DNA of 10,023 nt from assembly GCA_030039105.1 (NCBI GenBank), contig JASHQO010000036.1, positions 1-10,023 of the forward strand, given 5' to 3'. The notes under the pieces are model-generated. The model was not told the origin of the DNA. It searched no databases and worked only from the letters and a program-made list of their open reading frames with translations. Every line of letters starts with the position of its first letter. The first letter of the stretch is position 1. Below are positions 1 through 6,920 of the stretch, one piece after another. The DNA comes from Xanthobacteraceae bacterium (GTDB taxonomy: Bacteria > Pseudomonadota > Alphaproteobacteria > Rhizobiales > Xanthobacteraceae). Both the position numbers and the translations under genes were made by a program.

Positions 1-161
1 GCGGCGAAGACGCCACCCAGTTGCGCCAGGAGCTGACCGAAGCGGAAGCTGCGGCGACCGCTGCAGAGGCCTTCTTCGAGCCGGAGGCCGCGGAAGCGGC
101 GCGGGCGCGCGACGGCAGCGGCGAGCCGGCCGAAGGCACGGAGACTGCCGAAAAGGCCTGA
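1..161 (+). CDS. rplI: 50S ribosomal protein L9, C-terminal part (partial)
   Basis: The window opens inside a plus-strand frame, with the first full codon at base 3. It gives 52 residues starting GEDATQLRQELTEAEAAATA and ends at a TGA at 159-161. The stretch is rich in Ala and Glu and contains a FFEPEA motif. Alphaproteobacterial L9 proteins carry an acidic Ala/Glu tail of this kind after the conserved C-terminal domain, usually introduced by a RGEDA-like segment. L9 binds 23S rRNA near the base of the L1 stalk and helps hold the reading frame. The body of the protein lies upstream of the window, so the call rests on the tail alone. The stop codon is five bases from the stop of the convergent haem-protein gene. 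The main alternative is another protein with an acidic tail. Confidence 0.8.
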   Translation, partial: GEDATQLRQELTEAEAAATAAEAFFEPEAAEAARARDGSGEPAEGTETAEKA

Positions 162-166
162 CCGGG

Positions 167-853
167 TCAGTCCGGAATATCGTCCCGGGGAACCGGCGCG
201 CTTTCGCCGGAATCGCCGTTAGACGGGGACGCGGCACTTTGCGCTGGCACCGCTGACGGGCTGGCCTCCGGGCCCGGAGCACTGGAGGATGCCGGCGAAG
301 CAACCACCGTGGCGGGCTGCGGCGCCGAAGGCTCCGGTTCCGGCTCAGTGTGGCGGTTGCGGGTCGCGGTCGCACCGGGCGGCTTTCTTTCTTCCTCCGG
401 TCGCAATTTGGCAGTGGCCGCCGGCGTTTCCGCGGGCTTGGCGGTGCGGGTCGGCGGCTTGTTGGGCTCCGGCGGCTTGATCTCGGCCGGCTTGGTCTCC
501 GCGGGCTTGGTCTCCGGCTGGGTTTTTGGACCTCGCGCCTGGGTCGGCGCGGCATCGCCGCCACCCGCCCCCATCACATAGGCGGCCAGAGCCGCGGCCT
601 GGTCGCGCCCGGACGTGTAGTGCTCAGCCAGAAACGAGGCGAGCTCCGAACTGGTCTTGCCGTGGGCCAAGCCGCGCGCCGACTTGTGACAGGTTGCACA
701 ATCGATAGCGAAGATTTCGGCCGGCGTTTTGCCCTGATCGATGCTGGTCTGGGCATGGGCCAGCACCGGAGCGAGCCCCAGAAACAGGCCAATCGCGGGT
801 GCGGCATGCCGGAACACCGCAGATCCCCTCGGTTTTGTCGGCTGACCCATCAT
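167..853 (-). CDS. Exported mono-haem c-type cytochrome-like protein with long Pro/Ala/Glu-rich tail
   Basis: The product has 228 residues. Residues 1-34 form a Sec signal peptide: a basic N-region, a hydrophobic core (AIGLFLGLAPV) and an AHA|Q cleavage site. A CATCH haem-attachment motif lies at 52-56, with H56 the predicted proximal ligand. M94, 38 residues later, could be the distal ligand. The folded haem domain is therefore only about 64 residues (35-98), small for class I cytochrome c. From about residue 99 to the end the chain is low complexity, rich in Pro, Ala, Glu, Ser and Lys, with a pentapeptide-like repeat at 111-130. It should be periplasmic, with haem added by the Ccm system. 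The partner and the redox role are unknown. The start could be either of two adjacent ATGs. It is divergent from cfa and convergent with rplI. I recognise the cytochrome c fold type but no named gene. Confidence 0.75.
   Translation of the reverse strand: MMGQPTKPRGSAVFRHAAPAIGLFLGLAPVLAHAQTSIDQGKTPAEIFAIDCATCHKSARGLAHGKTSSELASFLAEHYTSGRDQAAALAAYVMGAGGGDAAPTQARGPKTQPETKPAETKPAEIKPPEPNKPPTRTAKPAETPAATAKLRPEEERKPPGATATRNRHTEPEPEPSAPQPATVVASPASSSAPGPEASPSAVPAQSAASPSNGDSGESAPVPRDDIPD
464..523 (-). repeat. Pentapeptide-coding repeat in the haem-protein tail
   Basis: Four successive 15-base units encode TQPET, KPAET, KPAEI and KPPEP (residues 111-130 of the haem protein). At DNA level the plus-strand string GGCTTGGTCTCCG occurs at 489-501 and again at 504-516, exactly 15 bases apart. 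Repeats of this kind can expand or contract by slippage, so tail length may vary between strains. That variation is inferred, not seen here. Confidence 0.6.
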
Positions 854-888
854 CCTGACCCGAACCCGGCCATAGGCGGCAGACGGCG

Positions 889-917
889 CTTAGCACGATT
901 GCTGCGTTGCTGGTCAA
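889..917 (-). promoter_or_regulatory. Candidate sigma-70 promoter for the haem-protein gene
   Basis: Read on the minus strand, TTGACC (917-912) matches the -35 consensus at five of six positions. After a 17-base spacer comes GCTAAG (894-889), a poor -10 matching at three of six. Transcription would start a few bases further on and leave a short leader before the ATG at 853. The -35 is good and the -10 weak, so this is only a candidate. Confidence 0.25.
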
Positions 918-935
918 GGATGATTTTGTTTTAAT
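907..935 (+). promoter_or_regulatory. Candidate sigma-70 promoter for cfa
   Basis: TTGCTG (907-912) and TTTAAT (930-935) are separated by exactly 17 bases, and the surrounding sequence is locally AT-rich (GATTTTGTTTTAAT) in an otherwise GC-rich region. Transcription would begin near 942, giving a leader of roughly 115 bases before the preferred GTG start of cfa. Its -35 shares base 912 with the candidate -35 of the divergent haem gene. Confidence 0.4.
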
Positions 936-1058
936 GACGGCAAGCGAAGCACGCCCTTGGCGCGTTAGCGAGGCTGCGGGGCCGTGCCCGGCGACACGCC
1001 GGTTCCCCCCCGCATCGATTGGAATTCTGCCCGCGTGGCGTATGGCGTGGAGACGACC

Positions 1059-2345
1059 GTGGATCGGTTGCTTAAGGCTCTACTGAACCGGATCATTGAG
1101 ACCGGAAGTCTGACCATCATTTCGGCGAGCGGACGCAAACTGACCTCCGGTGACGGTACCGGTCTGCCGGTTACGGCCCGGTTCACGTCGCGGGCCTGGC
1201 AACTCGCCGTCATGCTCGATCCGGAGCTACGCCTCGGCGAGGCGTATATGTATGGCGGCCTGGTCGTCGAGCGCGGCTCGGCCGCGGATCTGCTCGACGT
1301 CATCGTGCGCAATATCGGCGGGCGGCGCGACCGACCCTGGGTCCGGGTGTTGAAGAGCGGCCGTGCCGCCGCCAAGCGCCTTATCCGCGACAACAACCTG
1401 CGCCGCGCGCGCAACAACGCTAGGCACCATTACGATATCGACCGGGGCATCTACGAGTTGTTCCTGGATTCGAACAGCCAATATTCCTGCGCCTATTTCG
1501 AACACGACGACGCTTCGCTCGAGCAAGCCCAGCAGGCGAAAATGCGGCACATCGCCGCCAAGCTGTTGTTGAACGATCGACGCTTGCGCGTTCTCGACAT
1601 CGGCAGCGGCTGGGGCGGCTTGGGTATTCATCTGGCGCGCATACTGCGCGAGCAGGGTTACAGCAATTTCGGCGGACGGCTCGATGCGCACGACGACGCG
1701 GTGCCGCAAGTCGTGGGCATCAATCTGTCCCCGGAGCAGATTGCGTTCTCCCGCAAGCGTGCGGCGGCGGAAGGCGCCAATTGCGAATTCCTCGAACAGG
1801 ATTACCGGCGCCTGACCGGAAAATTCGATCGCATCGTGTCCGTCGGCATGTTCGAGCATGTTGGCAAGCGCCACTACGGCGAGTTCTTTCAAAAGTGCTT
1901 CGACCTGCTGGCGCCTGACGGCGTCATGCTGCTGCACACGATCGGGCGCTCGCCGGGGGCGAGCGAGACCAATGCGTGGGTCGAGCGCTACATCTTTCCG
2001 GGCGGCTACACCCCTGCCCTGTCCGAGCTGATGCCCGTTATCGAACGTTCGGGCTTCATCATTTCGGACATCGAGGTGCTGCGGCTGCACTACGCCAAGA
2101 CCTTGCACCTGTGGCGCGAGCGCTTTCTGGCCCAACGCGACAAGGCCGCAAGGATTCGCGACGAGGAATTCGTCCGGATGTGGGACTGGTACCTCGCCGG
2201 ATTCGAGGCGTCCTTCAAGTATTTCGGGCTGGTCGTCTTCCAGATTCAATTGATCAAGAGCAACGACGCGGTACCGCTGACGCGAGATTACATGTACGCC
2301 AAGGCGCCGAACGCCACGGACAAGTCCCAGATTGCCGCCGAATAG
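1059..2345 (+). CDS. cfa: Cyclopropane-fatty-acyl-phospholipid synthase
   Basis: This enzyme transfers a methylene group from S-adenosylmethionine to the cis double bond of unsaturated acyl chains in membrane phospholipids. From the preferred start it has 428 residues. The SAM-binding motif VLDIGSGWGG is at 178-187 and NLS-PEQ follows. Positions matching the E. coli bicarbonate/active-site residues are present: C144 in YSCAYF, E266 in GMFEHVG, H293 in LLHTIG and Y345 in HYAKTL. F382 replaces the E. coli C354 equivalent. Relative to E. coli there is an extra segment around residues 200-217. I chose the GTG at 1059 because GGAG (1049-1052) lies six bases upstream and MDRLLKALL suits the family N-terminus. 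In-frame GTGs at 984, 1035 and 1047 are alternatives, the first giving 453 residues. The gene runs alone between a divergent gene and a 295-base gap. Confidence 0.93.
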   Translation: MDRLLKALLNRIIETGSLTIISASGRKLTSGDGTGLPVTARFTSRAWQLAVMLDPELRLGEAYMYGGLVVERGSAADLLDVIVRNIGGRRDRPWVRVLKSGRAAAKRLIRDNNLRRARNNARHHYDIDRGIYELFLDSNSQYSCAYFEHDDASLEQAQQAKMRHIAAKLLLNDRRLRVLDIGSGWGGLGIHLARILREQGYSNFGGRLDAHDDAVPQVVGINLSPEQIAFSRKRAAAEGANCEFLEQDYRRLTGKFDRIVSVGMFEHVGKRHYGEFFQKCFDLLAPDGVMLLHTIGRSPGASETNAWVERYIFPGGYTPALSELMPVIERSGFIISDIEVLRLHYAKTLHLWRERFLAQRDKAARIRDEEFVRMWDWYLAGFEASFKYFGLVVFQIQLIKSNDAVPLTRDYMYAKAPNATDKSQIAAE

Positions 2346-2543
2346 CGCGAGCCCCCGGTCGAGGCGGCAGAGCTCGCGGCGAAACCGGCAGTCAAGGGTT
2401 ATGCGGCGGCTATCGACGTTGCCCTCCGTCCTTCGGTGAGTAACGGGGAAAGCCGCAAACAGGATTTCCCATGGCGGCGGCGGTCGATTAACGACGGGAT
2501 GTGCGTGGTTGCGTGCGGCGCGTGCGGAAAACATGCCGCTGTC

Positions 2544-2571
2544 GTTGAGTGATCCGCGATGTTGAGTGACC
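2544..2571 (+). repeat. Direct repeat GTTGAGTGAYC, 17-base period
   Basis: GTTGAGTGATC (2544-2554) recurs as GTTGAGTGACC (2561-2571), matching at 10 of 11 bases. The repeat starts are 17 bases apart, and the second copy lies just upstream of a TTGACA box. Paired direct repeats in front of a promoter can be regulator sites, but no known regulator motif is recognised here. Confidence 0.45.
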
Positions 2572-2579
2572 AAAGAAGA

Positions 2580-2610
2580 TTGACAAGCCCTGCTGCGACC
2601 GACCCAAAAT
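2580..2610 (+). promoter_or_regulatory. Candidate promoter for dnaB
   Basis: A perfect -35 hexamer TTGACA lies at 2580-2585. The best -10 candidate is CAAAAT (2605-2610), with a 19-base spacer that is longer than optimal. A GAATC site (the GANTC recognised by the alphaproteobacterial methylase CcrM) follows at 2622-2626, ahead of the ATG at 2641. The -35 is the only strong element. Confidence 0.3.
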
Positions 2611-2640
2611 CGGCCACACGCGAATCACTTGACTGGACCC

Positions 2641-4134
2641 ATGGCACCGTTCGATTCGGCACTTGCACGGAAACAGCCTGCCGCGGAACCGGCGTTCCGC
2701 ACGCCGCCGCACAATATCGAGGCCGAACAGGCGTTGCTCGGCGCCATCCTGGTCAATAACGAGGCGTTCTACCGGGTTTCCGATTTTCTCGAGCCACGGC
2801 ATTTCTTCGAGCCGATCCATCAGCGCATTTTCGAGTTGGCCGGCAGTCTGGTGCGCGCCAGCAAGCTGGCGACGCCGGTCACGCTGAAAACGTTCTTGCC
2901 CTCGGATGTCGACGTTGCCGGCCTGTCGCTCAATCAATATCTAGCGCGGCTCGCCGCCGAAGCCACTACGATCATCAACGCTGAGGATTATGGGCGCACA
3001 GTCTACGATCTCTCGCTGCGCCGCGACCTGATCACCATCGGCGAGCAGATGGTCAACACCGCCTACGATGCGCCGGTCGACTCGACGCCGGCCAGCCACA
3101 TCGAGGACGCCGAGCGCAGGCTTTACGAAATCGCCGAAACCGGACGCTACGACTCCGGCTTCCAGCGCTTCGCCCAGGCGCTCACCACAGCGGTCGACAT
3201 GGCGGCACGCGCCTATCAGCGCGACGGCGGCCTGTCCGGCCTTGCCACCGGCTTGACCGATCTCGACACTCGCATGGGCGGCTTGCAGCAGTCCGACCTG
3301 ATCATCCTTGCCGGCCGCCCGGGCATGGGCAAAACCGCGCTCGCCACCAACATCGCCTACAACGTCGCGAAATCCTTCGTGCCGGGCGAAGTCCGCGCTG
3401 ATGGTCACCGCGACGCGCTGAACGGCGGCATCGTCGGTTTTTTCTCGCTGGAAATGTCGGCTGAGCAGCTCGCCACCCGCATCATCGCCGAGCAATCCGG
3501 CATTCCCTCGAACAAGATCCGCCGCGGCGCCATCGAGGAAGGCGATTTCGAGCGGATCAAGGACGTTTCGATCGAGCTACAGAACTTGCCATTCTATGTC
3601 GACGAGACCGGCGGCCTTTCGATCGGCCAGTTGGCGGCGCGGGCGCGGCGTCTCAAGCGCCAGCGCGGGCTCGACCTCTTGGTCATCGACTACCTCCAGT
3701 TGCTGCAAGGCTCAACCCGCCGCTCCAGCGAAAGCCGCGTCCAGGAAATCACCGAGATCACCACGCGGCTTAAAGCGCTGGCCAAGGAACTCGACGTTCC
3801 GATCCTGGCGCTGTCGCAATTGTCGCGGCAAGTCGAGGCGCGAGACGACAAGCGACCGCAACTATCGGACCTGCGCGAATCGGGCTCGATCGAGCAAGAC
3901 GCCGACGTGGTGCTATTCGTTTTCCGCGAAGAGTATTACCTGGAGAACAAGAAGCCCCGCGAGGGCACTGCCGAATTTGCCGAATGGGAAAGGCAGATTA
4001 CAGATGCGCACCGAAAAGCCGAGGTCATCATCGGCAAGCAGCGTCACGGGCCGACCGGTACGGTGGAGCTCCAGTTCGAGGGCGAGATCACGCGCTTTGC
4101 CAATCTCGATACCGTGCATCGCAGTGATTTTTAG
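2641..4134 (+). CDS. dnaB: Replicative DNA helicase DnaB
   Basis: DnaB is the hexameric 5'-3' helicase that unwinds DNA at the replication fork and works with primase. The product has 497 residues. The N-terminal DnaB domain begins at PPHNIEAEQALLGAILVNN and runs to about residue 125; a linker leads to the RecA-like C-terminal domain from about 195. Visible motifs are Walker A GRPGMGKT (225-232), the catalytic Glu in FFSLEMS (E271), Walker B LLVIDYLQLL (D350), and the family signature SQLSRQVE...RPQLSDLRESGSIEQDADV. No intein interrupts these motifs, although DnaB is a frequent intein host. The ATG at 2641 is chosen because it gives the usual short leader before the conserved region; an in-frame TTG at 2629 would add four residues. 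The ribosome binding site is weak. alr follows on the same strand. Confidence 0.98.
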   Translation: MAPFDSALARKQPAAEPAFRTPPHNIEAEQALLGAILVNNEAFYRVSDFLEPRHFFEPIHQRIFELAGSLVRASKLATPVTLKTFLPSDVDVAGLSLNQYLARLAAEATTIINAEDYGRTVYDLSLRRDLITIGEQMVNTAYDAPVDSTPASHIEDAERRLYEIAETGRYDSGFQRFAQALTTAVDMAARAYQRDGGLSGLATGLTDLDTRMGGLQQSDLIILAGRPGMGKTALATNIAYNVAKSFVPGEVRADGHRDALNGGIVGFFSLEMSAEQLATRIIAEQSGIPSNKIRRGAIEEGDFERIKDVSIELQNLPFYVDETGGLSIGQLAARARRLKRQRGLDLLVIDYLQLLQGSTRRSSESRVQEITEITTRLKALAKELDVPILALSQLSRQVEARDDKRPQLSDLRESGSIEQDADVVLFVFREEYYLENKKPREGTAEFAEWERQITDAHRKAEVIIGKQRHGPTGTVELQFEGEITRFANLDTVHRSDF

Positions 4135-4196
4135 GCGGCGCGCGGCCGCATACCTCCTTTACCCGTGGCGCTGTGCCAGCCATATACGTACGGCCC

Positions 4197-5357
4197 ATGG
4201 ACTTTGCAGAACCGCTCGCTGAAACCACCTATACGCATGCAGCGCCGGAGACCGGCGGCACGCTGACCGTCGATCTTGCCGCCGTCGAGTCGAATTGGCG
4301 GACGCTGGCGCATCAGGCGCTGACGGTGGAGTGCGGTGCCGTGGTCAAGGCCAATGCCTATGGACTCGGTCTCGAGCCGGTCACGGCACGCCTTGCGAAG
4401 GCCGGCTGCAGGACGTTCTTCGTTGCCGATCTGGCCGAAGCGCGGCGCGTGCGCGCCCGCGCGCGCGGCGCCACGATCTATGTGCTCAACGGCTGCATGC
4501 CCGAGGGATCGCAGGGCTTCGTCGAGCTTAACGCACGGCCGGTCATCAACAGCATGACCGAGCTTGCCGAATGGGACGCCTTCGTCGCCACCCACAACTG
4601 GCGCGGCGGCGCCGCGCTGCAGGTCAACACCGGCATGAACCGGCTCGGCATCTCCCCCGAAGAAGCCGTGGCGCTGGCGCCGCGCACCCAAACCGAAAAT
4701 CACGGCATCACGCTGTTGATGAGCCACCTAGCCTGCGCGGAAATCCCGGACCATCCGCTGACCGTGAGCCAACTCAAATTGTTTCGCGACATTCGCGCGC
4801 TCTATGGCGGCATACCGGCCTCGCTCGCGAGTTCCTCCGGCATCTATCTCGGCGACGCGGCGCTTTACGATCTGGCCCGGCCGGGCGCCGCGCTCTACGG
4901 CGTCAATCCGACGCCGGGCCGCACCAACCCGATGCGCGGCGTCGTCGAGCTCACCGGACGCATCCTGCAAGTGCGCAACGTCGCCGAGGGCGAGACCGTC
5001 GGTTACGGCGCGACCTGGACGGCAAAGCGCCCGTCCCGCATCGTCGTCGTCGCGCTGGGCTATGCCGACGGGCTGTTGCGCGCGGCAAGCGGCAGCGACG
5101 CCGCTCCGGGCGCCATGGCGATCGTAGCCGAAAGGCCCTGCCCCATCGTCGGTCGCCTCTCGATGGACCTCGCCTGCATCGACGCGACCGATATTGACGC
5201 GGGTGCCGTGCATCGCGGCGATGTCGCGACGTTGATCGGCGCCGGCAACGGCATCGACGATTTTGCTGCCGCCGCCGGCACCATCGGCTATGAGATACTG
5301 ACGCGGCTCGGCCTGCGGTGTCGCGTCGTCTATCGCGGGCTTGACGGCGACTCGTAA
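4197..5357 (+). CDS. alr: Alanine racemase, PLP-dependent
   Basis: Alanine racemase interconverts L- and D-alanine in the cytoplasm and supplies D-Ala for peptidoglycan precursors. The product has 386 residues, the usual length. The N-terminal barrel carries the PLP-binding lysine in AVVKANAYGLG (K51). NTGMNRLGI is the conserved barrel motif, and RPGAALYG holds the arginine that contacts the PLP ring nitrogen. The C-terminal domain holds the catalytic tyrosine in VGYGATW (Y270) and the GRLSMDL signature, so both acid/base residues are intact. The ATG at 4197 is preferred, but an in-frame GTG at 4173 would add eight residues, and neither has a good Shine-Dalgarno. The gene begins 62 bases after dnaB and ends 14 bases before radA, so co-transcription with both is likely. 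It could be the anabolic or the only racemase of the cell. Confidence 0.96.
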   Translation: MDFAEPLAETTYTHAAPETGGTLTVDLAAVESNWRTLAHQALTVECGAVVKANAYGLGLEPVTARLAKAGCRTFFVADLAEARRVRARARGATIYVLNGCMPEGSQGFVELNARPVINSMTELAEWDAFVATHNWRGGAALQVNTGMNRLGISPEEAVALAPRTQTENHGITLLMSHLACAEIPDHPLTVSQLKLFRDIRALYGGIPASLASSSGIYLGDAALYDLARPGAALYGVNPTPGRTNPMRGVVELTGRILQVRNVAEGETVGYGATWTAKRPSRIVVVALGYADGLLRAASGSDAAPGAMAIVAERPCPIVGRLSMDLACIDATDIDAGAVHRGDVATLIGAGNGIDDFAAAAGTIGYEILTRLGLRCRVVYRGLDGDS

Positions 5358-5371
5358 TCCAAGGTGGATGA

Positions 5372-6769
5372 ATGGCAGCGCGCATACAGAACTTCGTCTG
5401 CCAGAGCTGCGGCGCTGCCTATGTGCGCTGGTCGGGCCGCTGCGATGCCTGCGGCGAATGGAACACTCTGGTCGCGGAAGGCGCCGCAGTGCCAAGGCGA
5501 GCTACCAAGGGCCGGCTGTTCGTCATCGAGCCGCTCAAGGGCGAAGCCCACGAGGCCCCGCGCGCTGCTTCGGGCATCGCCGAGTTCGATCGCGTCACCG
5601 GCGGCGGCTTGGTGCGCGGCTCGGCGCTGCTGCTCGGCGGCGATCCCGGCATCGGCAAATCGACGCTGTTGCTTGAGGTCGCCGCCGCCTTCGCCGGGGC
5701 GCGCCATCGCGCCGTTTACATTTCCGGTGAAGAAGCCATCGCCCAGGTGCGGCTGCGCGCCGACCGGCTCGGACTGACCGACGCCGCGGTCGAGATCGCC
5801 GCCGAAACCGGCGTCGAGGATATCATCGCGACCCTGTCACAAGGCTCGACGCCGCGGCTCTTGGTTATCGATTCCATCCAGACCATGTGGACGCAGAGCG
5901 TCGACGCCGCGCCTGGCACGGTGACCCAGGTGCGCGGATCGGCGGCCGAATTGATCCGCTTCGCCAAGCGCACCGGCGCTGCCGCCATTCTGGTCGGCCA
6001 CGTCACCAAGGACGGCCAGATTGCCGGCCCCCGCGTCGTCGAGCACATGGTCGACGCGGTGCTGTCGTTCGAAGGCGACGGCTCGCACCAATTCCGCATC
6101 CTGCGCGCCATCAAAAATCGCTTCGGTCCGACCGACGAGATCGGCGTGTTCGAGATGACCGGCGCGGGCCTACGCCAGGTCGCCAACCCCTCCGAGCTGT
6201 TTCTGTCCGAACGCGAGCTCGGCAGTCCCGGCACTGCCGTGTTTGCCGGCATCGAAGGCACGCGACCGCTGCTGGTCGAGATTCAGGCCCTGGTCGCACC
6301 GACCACGCTTGGCACGCCGCGCCGCGCCGTGGTGGGTTGGGACCAGAACCGGCTCGCCATGGTGCTGGCGGTGCTCGAGGCCCATTGCGGCGTGCGGCTG
6401 TCGGGCCATGACGTCTATCTCAACGTCGCCGGCGGCTTGCGCATCCAGGAACCGGCGGCCGACGTCGCCGCCGCCGCCGCGCTGGTGTCCTCGTTGGCCC
6501 ATGCGCCGCTGCCGTCGGATGCGGTCTATTTCGGCGAGGTGTCGCTGTCGGGTGCGGTGCGGCCGGTGGCGCAGACTGCAATCCGGCTCAAGGAAGCGCA
6601 GAAACTCGGCTTTACCCGGGCGATCGTGCCTGACGCGGCCCGTGCCGAGGCCCCCGACGGTGTCGCGCTCTCGACGCTTGGCACGCTCGCCAATCTGGTC
6701 GCCGATATCGCCCGTGACGGGACGCCGGCGCTGCGGCGCGTCGGCGGCCAGGACAGGATTCTTGGTTAA
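5372..6769 (+). CDS. radA: DNA repair protein RadA (Sms)
   Basis: RadA is a RecA-related ATPase and branch-migration helicase that helps process recombination intermediates during repair. The product has 465 residues. An N-terminal zinc finger uses C10, C13, C24 and C27. Walker A is GGDPGIGKS (89-97) and Walker B LLVIDSIQT (D167), and the RadA-specific KNRFG motif is at 248-252. The C-terminal third is the Lon-protease-like domain (VYLNVAGGLRIQEPAADVA, then GEVSLSGAVRPV), which in RadA is structural and not proteolytic. AAGGTGG (5361-5367) sits four bases before the ATG as ribosome binding site. The start is 14 bases after the alr stop, which suggests translational coupling. Nothing is truncated. 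Confidence 0.98.
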   Translation: MAARIQNFVCQSCGAAYVRWSGRCDACGEWNTLVAEGAAVPRRATKGRLFVIEPLKGEAHEAPRAASGIAEFDRVTGGGLVRGSALLLGGDPGIGKSTLLLEVAAAFAGARHRAVYISGEEAIAQVRLRADRLGLTDAAVEIAAETGVEDIIATLSQGSTPRLLVIDSIQTMWTQSVDAAPGTVTQVRGSAAELIRFAKRTGAAAILVGHVTKDGQIAGPRVVEHMVDAVLSFEGDGSHQFRILRAIKNRFGPTDEIGVFEMTGAGLRQVANPSELFLSERELGSPGTAVFAGIEGTRPLLVEIQALVAPTTLGTPRRAVVGWDQNRLAMVLAVLEAHCGVRLSGHDVYLNVAGGLRIQEPAADVAAAAALVSSLAHAPLPSDAVYFGEVSLSGAVRPVAQTAIRLKEAQKLGFTRAIVPDAARAEAPDGVALSTLGTLANLVADIARDGTPALRRVGGQDRILG

Positions 6770-6835
6770 CGCCGCATATTCGACCAAGCGTCGTCAGCGC
6801 CGGCGAACCTGCCCATTAGGCGCATGACAAGACGG

Positions 6836-6864
6836 GTGACGGCGTGCCCATAGCCGGCTATACA
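6836..6864 (+). promoter_or_regulatory. Candidate promoter for cvpA-purF
   Basis: GTGACG (6836-6841, four of six -35 matches) and TATACA (6859-6864, four of six -10 matches) are 17 bases apart in the 151-base radA-cvpA gap. A perfect 10-base palindrome, TAGCCGGCTA (6851-6860), overlaps the -10 and could be an operator. Both hexamers are imperfect. Confidence 0.3.
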
Positions 6865-6920
6865 CCCGGCGGGCCTCGCACTCGTCACTGCCACCGCCGC
6901 CTCCGGGTTCGCAAGCGACC

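Larger units (their letters stand above)
2346..2640. other. Intergenic region cfa-dnaB, no convincing gene
   Basis: This 295-base gap holds no ORF with recognisable protein similarity. The cfa frame stays open for 68 codons after its TAG, up to a TGA at 2550-2552, and the first part has coding-like third positions. No start codon with a ribosome binding site introduces it. The second half holds a direct repeat (2544-2571), a TTGACA box and a GANTC site, and probably carries the dnaB control region. Confidence 0.6.

Noticed and set aside
350..934. A 194-codon plus-strand frame opposite the haem-protein gene
   Set aside because: The minus-strand reading has a signal peptide and CxxCH, whereas this one is Arg/Gly-rich low complexity from the opposite strand of a Pro/Ala tail.
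984..1058. Longer N-terminus for Cfa from the GTG at 984
   Set aside because: It has no good ribosome binding site and adds 25 residues without family similarity, while the GTG at 1059 has GGAG six bases upstream. It is not fully excluded.
1227..2573. A 448-codon open frame on the minus strand opposite cfa
   Set aside because: It lies fully antisense to a clear enzyme gene with intact motifs. Long antisense frames arise from GC-biased third positions, and its translation shows no recognisable domain.
2629..4134. Intein or inserted element within dnaB
   Set aside because: DnaB is a common intein host, so the Walker A, Walker B and SQLSR regions were checked. All are contiguous and the total length is normal.
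4135..4160. GC-rich partial palindrome after dnaB as a terminator
   Set aside because: GGCGGCGCGCGGCCGC gives only an irregular stem and no T-run follows, and alr continues closely on the same strand.
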